The notes beneath the pieces were generated by a model that made no database searches, had not been told where the DNA came from, and was given only the letters and a program-made list of their open reading frames with translations. Of a stretch of DNA of 64,000 nt, positions 50,016 to 58,599 are shown piece by piece. Origin of the DNA: HXMU1420-13 sp024742815 (GTDB lineage: Bacteria; Bacteroidota; Rhodothermia; Balneolales; Balneolaceae); the NCBI GenBank assembly GCA_024742815.1, contig JANSXX010000008.1, positions 1 to 64,000 of the forward strand. The letters run 5' to 3'. The translations under genes were made by a program, and so were the position numbers. Positions within the stretch are counted from its first letter, which is position 1, and every line of letters begins with the position of its first letter.

Positions 50016-51560
50016 ATGATTCTTAAAAAGGCAATTTTAACCTGCACTGTTCTAGCGCTTACGCTTTTTTCAAACTCTTGCACATCCAGTAAGCACTCAA
50101 CAGAAACGAATTCTCAATTTGGGTTTAATACGTTAGTTCCAAAACCATTGTATGTTTCTTCCACTGATTCTTACTTCACTTTCGACGAAGCCATTCGAAT
50201 TCAATTGGATAGCAATAGTACAGAACTTTCAGAAATTGGCCTTTTTCTAAAGACAGAATTGGAAAAAATAACGGGTATCTCTGCATCTATAAAGTCTTTT
50301 GAAGTTGGTCCCTCTTCGATGTACATCACTATCAAAAATCTAGATTCTGATAACCCTGAAGCCTATGAGTTAGACATCACCGAAAACGCACTGTATCTAT
50401 CTGCAAATACCGTCGAAGGTGCATTTCGTGGAATTCAAACTATCCTTCAGCTCATTCATCACACTGATACCGGAGATTGGATTATTCCGACAGGCATGAT
50501 AAAAGATGAACCACAATATGCATACCGTGGAACCATGCTGGACGTTTCCCGTCATTTTTTTGGCGTGGATTATCTAAAGAAATACATCGATATATTGGCA
50601 TATTACAAGATCAATCACTTGCACCTTCATTTATCCGATGATCAAGGCTGGCGCATAGAAATCAAATCTTGGCCATTACTTACAGAAATTGGTGGAAGCA
50701 CAGATGTGGGTGGCGGTCCCGGTGGGTTTTACACTCAAGAAGAGTTTAAAGAATTGGTTGAATATGCTACTCAGCGTTTTATCACTATTGTACCGGAAAT
50801 TGACATGCCCGGACATTCCAATGCGGCCACTGCTTCTTATCCCATTTTAAACGGAACTGACACCACTCCAGAGCTTTATACCGGCAAAAAAGTTGGGTTT
50901 TCTACCTTTGATACGCGTAGTGATACAGTGTATGCTTTTGTTGATGACGTAATTCGCGAACTATCAGCTATTTCACCCGGAACTTATTTTCATGTGGGCG
51001 GGGATGAAAGCCATGTTACAGAAGATACTGATTACATCTACTTCATAAATCGAGTCGAAAAAATTGTACAAAAATACGGCAAGCGAATGATCGGCTGGAC
51101 CGAAGTGGCTCAAGCTGATTTGGATTCCACCTCTATCGCTCAATATTGGGTACATCCGGAAAAAGCAGAAATGGCCATTCAGAAAAATATGCAATTGATA
51201 CTATCACCGGCCGAGAGAACCTATTTGGATATGAAATACGATTCACTATCACCATTTGGATATAACTGGATTGGCTACATCTCAGTTGAACATGCCTACG
51301 ATTGGAATCCGGAAGAGTATTTTGAAGATGGAAATGTTATTGGAATTGAAGCTCCCTTATGGTCTGAGAATTTCAGTACCGCTGATTCGCTGGAGTTTAT
51401 GGCTTTCCCCAGACTGATAGGAATTGCCGAATTAGGCTGGACAATCAAAGCTCATCGGAACTGGGTAGAGTATAAAGAAAGGCTTGCACATCAGGCATAT
51501 TATCTTCGTAGAAACAATATTAATTTTTTCGCCTCGCCTGATATTGATTGGCCGAAATAG
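50016..51560 (+). CDS. Beta-N-acetylhexosaminidase, GH20 (lipoprotein)
   Basis: 514 residues from the ATG at 50016 (the frame is open further upstream inside the antiporter gene). Lipoprotein signal ending LFSNSC. The GH20 N-terminal domain (about 40-160) precedes the TIM-barrel catalytic domain with GTMLDVSRHFF, HLHLSDDQGWRIEIKSWP, PEIDMPGHSNAA, and the catalytic pair Asp-Glu in FHVGGDESH (near 330). Releases terminal GlcNAc/GalNAc from glycans or chitin/peptidoglycan fragments. Its start follows the antiporter stop by 5 bp, so the two are likely co-transcribed. Confidence 0.95.
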   Translation: MILKKAILTCTVLALTLFSNSCTSSKHSTETNSQFGFNTLVPKPLYVSSTDSYFTFDEAIRIQLDSNSTELSEIGLFLKTELEKITGISASIKSFEVGPSSMYITIKNLDSDNPEAYELDITENALYLSANTVEGAFRGIQTILQLIHHTDTGDWIIPTGMIKDEPQYAYRGTMLDVSRHFFGVDYLKKYIDILAYYKINHLHLHLSDDQGWRIEIKSWPLLTEIGGSTDVGGGPGGFYTQEEFKELVEYATQRFITIVPEIDMPGHSNAATASYPILNGTDTTPELYTGKKVGFSTFDTRSDTVYAFVDDVIRELSAISPGTYFHVGGDESHVTEDTDYIYFINRVEKIVQKYGKRMIGWTEVAQADLDSTSIAQYWVHPEKAEMAIQKNMQLILSPAERTYLDMKYDSLSPFGYNWIGYISVEHAYDWNPEEYFEDGNVIGIEAPLWSENFSTADSLEFMAFPRLIGIAELGWTIKAHRNWVEYKERLAHQAYYLRRNNINFFASPDIDWPK

Positions 51561-51599
51561 CTTTCCTAAAATCATCTTAAGTACAAATTAATCAAATAG

Positions 51600-52514
51600 A
51601 TGGATTATCAAGAAATCATCGATAGATCCTTTCGGGTTACCGAGCAGTTAAAGGATCGCGGACAATTGGCAACCTACATTCCTGAACTTGCCCGAGTTGA
51701 CCCGTCTATGTTTGGGGTGCATATGATTACGATGGATGGCAAACACTATGGGCTTGGTGATCATCAACAAAAATTTTCCATTCAAAGTATAGCGAAAGTT
51801 CTTTCACTCACTTTAGCCTACCATTTGTTGGGCGAGAAAATTTGGAAGCGCTTGGGAGTTGAACCATCCGGAACAAAATTCGATTCTTTGATTCTTCTAG
51901 AAACCTTTGAAGGAATTCCTCGCAATCCGTTTGTTAATTCAGGCGCCTTGGTGATTTGCGATATATTGATTTCTGAACTTGATGATGCACCCGCGGAGTT
52001 TCTTAACTTTGTTCGAGATTTAAGCGGCTTATCTACCTTAAGGTATTCCGATCACATCGCAGACTCAGAAAAAGCTACCGGTTATCGAAATATTGCTATG
52101 TGTAATTTTATCAAATCGTTTGGGAATATTGATAATGAGCCGGAAGAAGTACTCGATTTTTATTTTGATCTTTGTTCGCTTGAACTCAATTGCGAACAGG
52201 TAGCCAAAACCTTTGGATACTTAGCAAATGGAGGGTGCAAAATAACCGATGGAAAACGTGTGATCACCAAAAGCCAAGCCAAACGTTTAAATGCATTAAT
52301 GCTCACCTGCGGTTTTTATGATGAATCTGGTGAGTTTGCATTCAAAGTTGGGTTGCCCGGTAAAAGTGGTGTAGGTGGAGGAATTGTTGCCGTGCATCCG
52401 AACAATTATTCCATTGCTGTGTGGAGCCCGGGTTTGAACAAAAAAGGCAACTCTTACATCGGAATGAAATTTCTCGAAGAACTTACTACTCATTCTGAGT
52501 TATCCATTTTCTAG
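51600..52514 (+). CDS. glsA: Glutaminase A
   Basis: 304 residues. Serine-dependent beta-lactamase-fold glutaminase: FSIQSIAKVLSL (Ser-x-x-Lys), PRNPFVNSGALV, GYRNIAMCNFIKSFGNI, TFGYLANGG and the closing GKSGVGGGIVAVHP motif. Hydrolyses glutamine to glutamate and ammonia in the cytosol. It ends 8 bp from the stop of the convergent WYL regulator with no clear terminator between them. Confidence 0.95.
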   Translation: MDYQEIIDRSFRVTEQLKDRGQLATYIPELARVDPSMFGVHMITMDGKHYGLGDHQQKFSIQSIAKVLSLTLAYHLLGEKIWKRLGVEPSGTKFDSLILLETFEGIPRNPFVNSGALVICDILISELDDAPAEFLNFVRDLSGLSTLRYSDHIADSEKATGYRNIAMCNFIKSFGNIDNEPEEVLDFYFDLCSLELNCEQVAKTFGYLANGGCKITDGKRVITKSQAKRLNALMLTCGFYDESGEFAFKVGLPGKSGVGGGIVAVHPNNYSIAVWSPGLNKKGNSYIGMKFLEELTTHSELSIF

Positions 52515-52522
52515 AAGTCGAT

Positions 52523-53461
52523 TTAGCTGTCCAGCATTTTCTTTAAAAGCGCCGTTCTTTTTTCCACTAACTCTTGAGGTGCTTCAACTCGTAGTTCATC
52601 ACCAAATTGTAGCAGCCACTGGTTGATGAAGTCTAAGTTATCGAAGAAAAACTCTACCTTTAATTTTTTAGAATTTTTTCTCGTTTCCTTAAATATTTTA
52701 GCCGGCAGATTGGCTTTAAATCGATTAACGACCGCATCATCGAGTACTACTATTATTTTTTGCTCAAACTCGTTAGAACGAAAAATCAAGCCCTCTATGT
52801 CGATTTTTGATTTTAGCTCATATTTCTCGTTCAAAATTTTTACTTCTTTCATCCGATCGAGCCTAAAATTTCTTACGTCCCCTCTAAGGTGCGATCGTCC
52901 GATCATATTCCAATGATCTTCGAAATATACAATGATGTATGGATCTACTTTTCGGGTTTTCGATTCCCCCTTACTCGACTCATAAATAAACTCTACTCTC
53001 AACTTTTGAGAAATCGCGCTAGCCAAGACATACCAATCACCGCCTTCTCTTTTGATACCACTATATTTCTGAAATGGATCGACAATAGTTTTACTACTCA
53101 ATGAATTCATAAAATCTTTGAGTTCCACCGGAAGTACATTTTTTATTTTGAGCTCAACCCCTTCCGCATCTTCTGTTAAACCATTGTCAATTTGAGTTTT
53201 AACAAAGTTAAGTCCAACAATAATAGTTGCTAACTCTTTCTCGGAGAACATCAATGGCGGAATTTTATATCCCTTCATCATCCCATAACCCGCATACTTA
53301 TCCCAGGTTACCGGCACATTTATTTCTTGCAAAGCATTGAAATCCCTAAATATAGTACGCCTGCTTACCCCGAATTTTTTTGCTATCTCGTCAACTGTCA
53401 GTTTATCTCCCGGCTTTTGAAGCAGAAGCATCAATTTTAATCTACGTTCAGAGCTTTTCAC
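52523..53461 (-). CDS. YafY-type WYL-domain transcriptional regulator
   Basis: 312 residues. N-terminal helix-turn-helix (about 5-60, RLKLMLLLQKPGDKLTVDEIAKKFGVSRRTIFRDFNALQ) and a WYL domain (about 135-205) with KLRVEFIYESS, DPYIIVYFEDHWNMIGRSHLR and RLDRMKEVKILNE, then a WCX-like tail. Such proteins sense small ligands or ssDNA and often regulate DNA-damage, phage or metabolic genes. The gene overlaps rsmG by 14 bp and so is translated from the same message. This is the slot where parA/parB often follow rsmG in other bacteria. Confidence 0.92.
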   Translation of the reverse strand: MKSSERRLKLMLLLQKPGDKLTVDEIAKKFGVSRRTIFRDFNALQEINVPVTWDKYAGYGMMKGYKIPPLMFSEKELATIIVGLNFVKTQIDNGLTEDAEGVELKIKNVLPVELKDFMNSLSSKTIVDPFQKYSGIKREGGDWYVLASAISQKLRVEFIYESSKGESKTRKVDPYIIVYFEDHWNMIGRSHLRGDVRNFRLDRMKEVKILNEKYELKSKIDIEGLIFRSNEFEQKIIVVLDDAVVNRFKANLPAKIFKETRKNSKKLKVEFFFDNLDFINQWLLQFGDELRVEAPQELVEKRTALLKKMLDS

Positions 53462-54101
53462 CTTTTCTCCTCACTTTAACAATAGCTTTTCCTGTGTAGA
53501 AAGGATCAGATATGGCGGGATCAAGCCGTATAATCTCAGTATCGAGCGCAAAAGAAACTTCTTCAATTTCCTCTTTCGCTTCATTTTCTCCTTTCAGAAA
53601 AATTATTTGTCCCCAGCTTTTCCCCTCTAAATACTCGATTAATTCACCCACCTTAAAAGCATGCTTACTAACGATTAACTCAGAGGTATTTAGCTCATAT
53701 TTTTTTATCGAAGTAGTAACAGTATCAAAATTAGTACATCCTAGTTTTCTACCAATTTGTTTTATCGCCATCATTTTTTTTGAGACGATATCATTAGCTA
53801 CTACTTTCTTATCTCTGAAATGAATGCTTAAAGGAATTGCCGGCAACCCACCTCCTGAGCCTGTATCAAGAATTTGCTGCGAATTTTTAACTTCATCTAA
53901 GGTTGAAAGGAGTAAGGAATGTTGCACATGCTTTACCATTGTTTCATGTGAAACATCTCTGCTTATCAGGTTTACTCTTTTATTCCACCAAAAAAGCTGA
54001 CTTATATATTCTAAATACTGCCCTCTCTGCTCAAGATAATTCTCTTGAGCCTGTTTAAATGCCTCGTGAGTTAAGTCAGAAATTGTAATAGAGTGTTTCA
54101 C
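53448..54101 (-). CDS. rsmG: 16S rRNA (guanine527-N7)-methyltransferase RsmG
   Basis: 217 residues from a GTG start at 54101, which lies inside a parS-like palindrome. Rossmann SAM-binding core LDTGSGGGLPAIPLSIHF (about 76-93) after the typical FWWNKRVNLISRD helix; also LKACKVGELIEYLEG-like KHAFKVGELI segment. Methylates G527 of 16S rRNA. Gene pair with mnmG (gidA-gidB arrangement), 7 bp apart. Carries two near-consensus ParB-binding sites. Confidence 0.95.
   Translation of the reverse strand: MKHSITISDLTHEAFKQAQENYLEQRGQYLEYISQLFWWNKRVNLISRDVSHETMVKHVQHSLLLSTLDEVKNSQQILDTGSGGGLPAIPLSIHFRDKKVVANDIVSKKMMAIKQIGRKLGCTNFDTVTTSIKKYELNTSELIVSKHAFKVGELIEYLEGKSWGQIIFLKGENEAKEEIEEVSFALDTEIIRLDPAISDPFYTGKAIVKVRRKGEKL
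53940..53955. promoter_or_regulatory. parS-like site 2
   Basis: TGTTTCATGTGAAACA differs from the ParB-binding consensus TGTTTCACGTGAAACA by one central base. It lies inside rsmG, about 140 bp from parS-like site 1. Confidence 0.7.
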
Positions 54102-54109
54102 GTGAAACC
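54094..54109. promoter_or_regulatory. parS-like site 1
   Basis: TGTTTCACGTGAAACC contains the perfect 14-bp palindrome GTTTCACGTGAAAC and matches the consensus at 15 of 16 positions. It spans the rsmG start codon and reaches the mnmG stop. Confidence 0.85.
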
Positions 54110-55992
54110 TAATTTTTCAAATATACCATCAGAACAGCCACGTCGCTAGCAGACACCCCGCTTATTCTTGAAGCTTGCCCAATAGTATCTGGCCTGATTT
54201 TAGATAATTTAACCATCCCCTCGGTTGATAGACTTTTCAGTTTAGCATAATCAATCTTTTCTGGGATGGGCGAGTTTTCCTTTTTACTAAGCTCGTCCAC
54301 CATTTCGTATTCTTTTTGGATATACCCCGAATACTTAACCTGAATCTCAACCTGTTCAACTACATATTTATTACTCGTAATGGCCTCGACTTCCGACTTA
54401 AATACTTCATCAGCTAGAAGCATCTCTTGAAGATTTACTTCCGGTCGCATTAATACCGTGTGCGCTTTTACAGGCTGTGTCAATTTAGAAGTTCCGAGCT
54501 TTTCAAGCATAGGATCCATTTGCTCAGGCCTAACAGTGTATTTTGAAACTAGCGTGTGTAGTCGATCTATCTCTTCTTTCTTTTGAAGATATTGATCGTA
54601 ACGCTCTTTGGTAGCTAAACCAATTTTATATCCTAGCTCAGTAAGTCGTAAATCGGCGTTGTCTTGGCGCAATAAAATTCGATGCTCTGCTCGTGAGGTA
54701 AACATTCGGTAGGGCTCTTCAGTGCCTTTATTAATCAAATCATCAATGAGTACTCCTATGTAGGCTTCGCTTCGTTTAAGTACAAACGGATCTTTGCTTT
54801 GAACTTTTAGCGCAGCATTAATACCGGCCATCAAACCTTGACATGCAGCCTCTTCGTATCCGGTGGTGCCATTAATCTGACCCGCAAAGAAAAGTCCCTC
54901 TACGTTTTTTGTTTCCAGGCTTCTTTTTACCTGATGTGGTGGAAAGTAATCGTATTCAATGGCATATCCGGGACGAATCATTACTACACTCTCAAATCCG
55001 GGAATTGTTCGGAGAGCTTCAATTTGTGTTTCTTCAGGTAATGATGTTGAAAAACCATTCAAATACATTTCGTAGGTGTTCCAACCCTCCGGTTCTAGAA
55101 ATAGCTGGTGACGGTCTTTATCTGCAAACCTATTGATCTTATCCTCAATACTAGGACAGTACCTTGGGCCAATAGATTTAATGCGGCCGTTAAACATGGG
55201 ACTTCTATCGAAACCGGTTCTTAATACATCATGGACTTTCTCATTAGTGTATCCAATCCAACAAGTAAGTTGGTCTTTCGCTTTGGGCAATTCTCCTTCC
55301 GTCATAAAAGAAAACGGAGACGCGTCATCATCTCCATACTGTATTTCAAGTTTGGAATAATCAACGGATCTACCATCAACTCGTGGTGGTGTTCCGGTTT
55401 TGAGCCTTCCTATTTCAAAGCCAAGATTCTCTAATGCAGCAGATATTCCAACTGATGCGCGCTCACCTGATCGCCCTCCACCATAGTTACTCTCCCCAAT
55501 ATGAATTAAGCCATTTAAGAACGTGCCACTCGTGAGCACCACTGATTTTGCGAAAAACTTTTGTCCTGTTTGGGTAACGATTCCTTTTACTTCAAAGTCC
55601 TCAGTAATTAAATCGACTACATTGTCTTGCCGAAAAGTGAGGGATGGTATGCTCTCCAACTTCTCTCTCATCTTTTGTGCATAAAGCATTCTATCACTTT
55701 GGCAGCGAGGACTCCACATTGCAGGGCCTTTACTACGATTAAGCATCCTGAATTGAACCGATGACTCATCACTTACAATACCACTTAACCCACCTAACGC
55801 GTCAATTTCTCTAACAAGTTGTCCTTTTGCTACCCCACCCATTGCAGGGTTACAACTCATTTTTGCAATGGCTTCGAGATTCATCGTTATAAGTAGCGTT
55901 TTTGCTCCTAAACGTGCAGCTGCTCCTGCAGCTTCACTACCGGCATGACCAGCGCCAACAACAATTACATCGTATGTCTCTTTGTTATACAT
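54109..55992 (-). CDS. mnmG: tRNA uridine 5-carboxymethylaminomethyl modification enzyme MnmG
   Basis: 627 residues. FAD-binding Rossmann start VIVVGAGHAGSEAAGAAARLG, GidA signatures MSCNPAMGGVAKGQLVREIDALGG, RSKGPAMWSPRCQSDR, GLFFAGQINGTTGYEEAA, and a C-terminal MnmE-interacting helical domain ending with TIGQASRISGVSASDVA. With MnmE it installs cmnm5U34 in tRNA. The mnmE partner is not in the window. Upstream is tRNA-Asp with its own terminator, so mnmG has its own promoter in 55993-56045. Confidence 0.97.
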   Translation of the reverse strand: MYNKETYDVIVVGAGHAGSEAAGAAARLGAKTLLITMNLEAIAKMSCNPAMGGVAKGQLVREIDALGGLSGIVSDESSVQFRMLNRSKGPAMWSPRCQSDRMLYAQKMREKLESIPSLTFRQDNVVDLITEDFEVKGIVTQTGQKFFAKSVVLTSGTFLNGLIHIGESNYGGGRSGERASVGISAALENLGFEIGRLKTGTPPRVDGRSVDYSKLEIQYGDDDASPFSFMTEGELPKAKDQLTCWIGYTNEKVHDVLRTGFDRSPMFNGRIKSIGPRYCPSIEDKINRFADKDRHQLFLEPEGWNTYEMYLNGFSTSLPEETQIEALRTIPGFESVVMIRPGYAIEYDYFPPHQVKRSLETKNVEGLFFAGQINGTTGYEEAACQGLMAGINAALKVQSKDPFVLKRSEAYIGVLIDDLINKGTEEPYRMFTSRAEHRILLRQDNADLRLTELGYKIGLATKERYDQYLQKKEEIDRLHTLVSKYTVRPEQMDPMLEKLGTSKLTQPVKAHTVLMRPEVNLQEMLLADEVFKSEVEAITSNKYVVEQVEIQVKYSGYIQKEYEMVDELSKKENSPIPEKIDYAKLKSLSTEGMVKLSKIRPDTIGQASRISGVSASDVAVLMVYLKN

Positions 55993-56039
55993 TGTTTTTA
56001 TTTGCTTTAGAGAGGATTAAGAAAAGTAAACTTGTCTTA

Positions 56040-56081
56040 AAATAAAAAAAGCTCTGAACTAGTAGTAAGTTCAGAGCTTTG
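56040..56081 (-). terminator. Terminator downstream of tRNA-Asp
   Basis: On the minus strand the stem AAAGCTCTGAACT/AGTTCAGAGCTTT (13 bp, loop TACTACT) is followed by TTTTATTTT. It ends the single-gene tRNA transcript before mnmG. Confidence 0.9.
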
Positions 56082-56083
56082 TG

Positions 56084-56157
56084 CGATCCGGAAGGGACTC
56101 GAACCCTCGACCTCCTGCGTGACAGGCAGGCGTTCTAACCAACTGAACTACCGGACC
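56084..56157 (-). tRNA. tRNA-Asp (GTC anticodon)
   Basis: 74 nt folding as a normal cloverleaf: acceptor stem GGTCCGG/CCGGATC (one G-U), D-arm GTTCAGTTGGTTAGAAC, anticodon loop CTGTCAC with anticodon GTC, T-arm GAGGG TTCGAGT CCCTT. No CCA is encoded. Followed by a strong terminator. No integrase or target-site duplication indicates use as an attachment site. Confidence 0.97.
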
Positions 56158-56222
56158 ATCTCTTTGAGAGCATCAAATATAAAGAGGTATTGGAGGCATA
56201 GTCAACACCTCTTTCATTTTTT

Positions 56223-56765
56223 TTAAAGAAGTTCCTTTATCGCTGAAACTAGCTCTTCACTTTCTGGTTTTACACTGCTTCTGAATCTTCGCTGCAGATT
56301 TCCTTCACGATCAATCAAGAACTTTTCGAAGTTCCACTTTATATCACCTTCAAAATCCTTATTAGGTTGAGATGTTAAATAACTAAATAAGGCTGCTTGA
56401 TCATCACCAACAACAGATACTTTTTCAGTCATTGGGAAGGTTACACCATAATTAAGCGTGCAAAATTGTTTGATGTCTTCTTCGGTACCGGGTTCCTGTC
56501 CTGCAAAGTTATTCGCTGGAAAGCCAATAATCACCAAACCATCATCGCTATACTCTTCGTAAATAGCTTGCAAGCCTTCATACTGTGGGGTGTATCCACA
56601 CTTAGAAGCCACATTTACTAAGAGTAACACTTTACCTTCGAATTGTTCGAGACTCATTTTGTTGCCATCGATATCGGCTAGATTAAAGTCGTAAATTGAA
56701 TCGTTGATGTTCGCCATGCCAGAGAATAAAACTGTTATCAGAATAGTTAGTATAATCTTCATCAT
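56223..56765 (-). CDS. Glutathione peroxidase-family thiol peroxidase, exported
   Basis: About 180 residues from the ATG pair at 56765/56762 (an earlier ATG at 56795 is possible). Signal-like hydrophobic start IILTILITVLFSGMA. Core motifs LLVNVASKCGYTPQYEGLQ with the catalytic Cys in place of Sec, GFPANNFAGQEPG with Gln, and IKWNFEKFLIDREG with the Trp/Asn. Reduces peroxides, probably with thioredoxin rather than glutathione, in the periplasm or membrane-attached. It is divergent to the operon at 56822. Confidence 0.92.
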   Translation of the reverse strand: MMKIILTILITVLFSGMANINDSIYDFNLADIDGNKMSLEQFEGKVLLLVNVASKCGYTPQYEGLQAIYEEYSDDGLVIIGFPANNFAGQEPGTEEDIKQFCTLNYGVTFPMTEKVSVVGDDQAALFSYLTSQPNKDFEGDIKWNFEKFLIDREGNLQRRFRSSVKPESEELVSAIKELL

Positions 56766-56821
56766 GTAAAATTTGAATGATTTGTTACTCATCAAAGTTA
56801 ATCTGTTTTCTATTCATTCCC

Positions 56822-57541
56822 ATGCAGAAAAAATTTACCCCCTTTTTACTTCTCATTATTCTAATTGCTTCGGAAGCTATTAGCGCTCAGATGTTTTCAG
56901 TTTCCGATCGCCGAGCTGAAATTACAGAGCCTACCACCATAATCATGATTGGTACATCGCTAACTCAATTTGAGTATGTGGGAGAATCCTCTCAAAACGG
57001 ACCTGAACTTTTAAATATAGATCAGCCCCTTTTAGCAGCATCTTTTGAAACTTTGGGGCTATCAGCGAATGCACTTATCGGTAACAGAATATCGGGTGTT
57101 AAAGATGGGTCGTTTTTCGATTTGAATTTAAAATTTACCAACGGCATCAGAATTATTAGACGCCAAAAACTTCAATTTAGCATCCCAATACAACTTAGTA
57201 CCGGGTTAACTACATCGAATGATGATTTTTACGAAGATCGTTTTAATCAATCCTATTTCTCGGGGGGAACAGGTTTATCCATCAATTCTAGAATCAATCG
57301 AAAACTCCGTGCTTCTGTAGATGGAATAATTGGATATGGCTTCAGTAATTCAAATGGCGGTTTTTTTGGTGGTAATCTCACCTATTACACAATTAGTTCA
57401 CGCGTTAATGTTTTGAACCTTATTGGAAGCAAAACACTAAGCGTTGGCTATGATTTTTTCTACAAAGGGTATGATATTGATGTTAGCTTATACGATTATG
57501 ATCTTTCAGGTCATCAGTTCACAATTGGAATATCACTTTGA
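56822..57541 (+). CDS. Exported beta-barrel-like protein, first gene of a coupled trio
   Basis: 239 residues from the ATG at 56822 (the open frame begins earlier, at 56777). Signal peptide FTPFLLLIILIASEAISAQ, then alternating strands (LIGNRISGVKDGSFFDLNLKF, IRIIRRQKLQFSIPIQLSTG) and a final SGHQFTIGISL strand as in outer-membrane barrels. Family not recognised. Its TGA stop overlaps the TTG start of the next gene (TTGA), which in turn abuts the MBL hydrolase gene, so the three are one unit. Confidence 0.75.
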   Translation: MQKKFTPFLLLIILIASEAISAQMFSVSDRRAEITEPTTIIMIGTSLTQFEYVGESSQNGPELLNIDQPLLAASFETLGLSANALIGNRISGVKDGSFFDLNLKFTNGIRIIRRQKLQFSIPIQLSTGLTTSNDDFYEDRFNQSYFSGGTGLSINSRINRKLRASVDGIIGYGFSNSNGGFFGGNLTYYTISSRVNVLNLIGSKTLSVGYDFFYKGYDIDVSLYDYDLSGHQFTIGISL

Positions 57542-57837
57542 AACCAGATAAACTACTACTTGAGCTAGAACAATTATTAGAACAATCAGGATATACACTT
57601 CGGAAAGAGCGCGGTTCATTTCGTGGAGCTGATTGTGTTATTGAAGGTGATAAATTAGTGATGGTGAACAAAAACAAACCGGTCGAATCACAACTTGGAA
57701 CCATCGCAAAAGTTTTAGGTCAGGTTGATTTATCAGAAACCTATATAAAACCGGCTGTTCGCAAAGAACTTGATAAATTATGGGATCGGCTTGCTGTAAC
57801 GCCCGTAGCTGACGATAGTGATTGGGAGATGGGTTAA
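57538..57837 (+). CDS. Small conserved-looking hypothetical protein
   Basis: 99 residues from a TTG start that overlaps the previous stop. Sequence features: LLELEQLLEQSGYTLRKERGSFRGADCVIEGDKLVMVNKNKP and an acidic end DDSDWEMG. The first 60 residues look like a small alpha/beta unit. It is reminiscent of short proteins placed next to MBL-fold hydrolases in Bacteroidota. The next gene starts immediately after its TAA, so the unit is co-translated. Function unknown. Confidence 0.78.
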   Translation: MKPDKLLLELEQLLEQSGYTLRKERGSFRGADCVIEGDKLVMVNKNKPVESQLGTIAKVLGQVDLSETYIKPAVRKELDKLWDRLAVTPVADDSDWEMG

Positions 57838-58599
57838 ATGACACTCACTTTTTTAGGTACAGGCACATCGATGGGAGTTCCGGTTGCCGGTGGATTTATG
57901 AGAGAAGAGCTTTTTCATGATCCAAGAAATGAGCGAACACGATGTTCAGCCTGGATACAAACCAACGAACTGTCTTTTCTGATTGATGTTGGACCGGAAT
58001 ACCGAGTTCAAAGCATAAGAAGTGGGATTAAATGCGTTGATTTTGTTTTAGTTACGCACGAACATATGGATCATATTGGTGGGTTGGATGAATTGCGTAT
58101 GTACAACTATAAAAAGAAAGGACCAATTGATGTATATACCACTGAAACAGCATGTGCATCTATCAAAAGCCGTTTCGATTATATGTTCGGCGAGAACAAA
58201 TATCCAGGCTCAACATCACTTAATTTACACGTGATCAAGAATGTTATAGAAATTGGCGATGTAAAAATTACCCCGTTACCCATAAAACATGGTAAGTTAG
58301 AAATTCTAGGTTTTCGAATTAATGACACCGCTTATCTAACCGATGTAAAAGACATTTCGAATTCTACACTGTCGTTATTAAGTGGTTGTAAAACCATTGT
58401 ACTGAGTGCACTTCGATGGGAACCGGAACATCCAACGCATCTAACCATTCCCCAAGCTGTAGATATCATTGAACAACTTGGTGTGCCCGAGGCTTATCTG
58501 ATCCACATGAATAGCTATGTGGATCATGAAAAGACCAATCGCAATTTACCGCCTCACATCAAACTGGCGTTTGATATGCAGACCATCCCCTTACGTTAG
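57838..58599 (+). CDS. MBL-fold metallohydrolase (PhnP/RNase Z-like phosphodiesterase)
   Basis: 253 residues. Start TLTFLGTGTSMGVPV, then RTRCSAWIQT, the metal motif VTHEHMDHIGGLDEL (HxHxDH), and later PLPIKHGKLEILGFRINDTAYLTDV and HMNSYVDHE histidines. It fits the PhnP/Lactamase_B_2 type that hydrolyses cyclic phosphates or other phosphodiesters. The substrate is unknown. Its stop overlaps the convergent guanylyltransferase stop by 4 bp. Confidence 0.88.
   Translation: MTLTFLGTGTSMGVPVAGGFMREELFHDPRNERTRCSAWIQTNELSFLIDVGPEYRVQSIRSGIKCVDFVLVTHEHMDHIGGLDELRMYNYKKKGPIDVYTTETACASIKSRFDYMFGENKYPGSTSLNLHVIKNVIEIGDVKITPLPIKHGKLEILGFRINDTAYLTDVKDISNSTLSLLSGCKTIVLSALRWEPEHPTHLTIPQAVDIIEQLGVPEAYLIHMNSYVDHEKTNRNLPPHIKLAFDMQTIPLR

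Noticed and set aside
56084..56157. tRNA-Asp as an integration site
   Set aside because: No integrase, no duplicated tRNA end and no foreign genes next to it.
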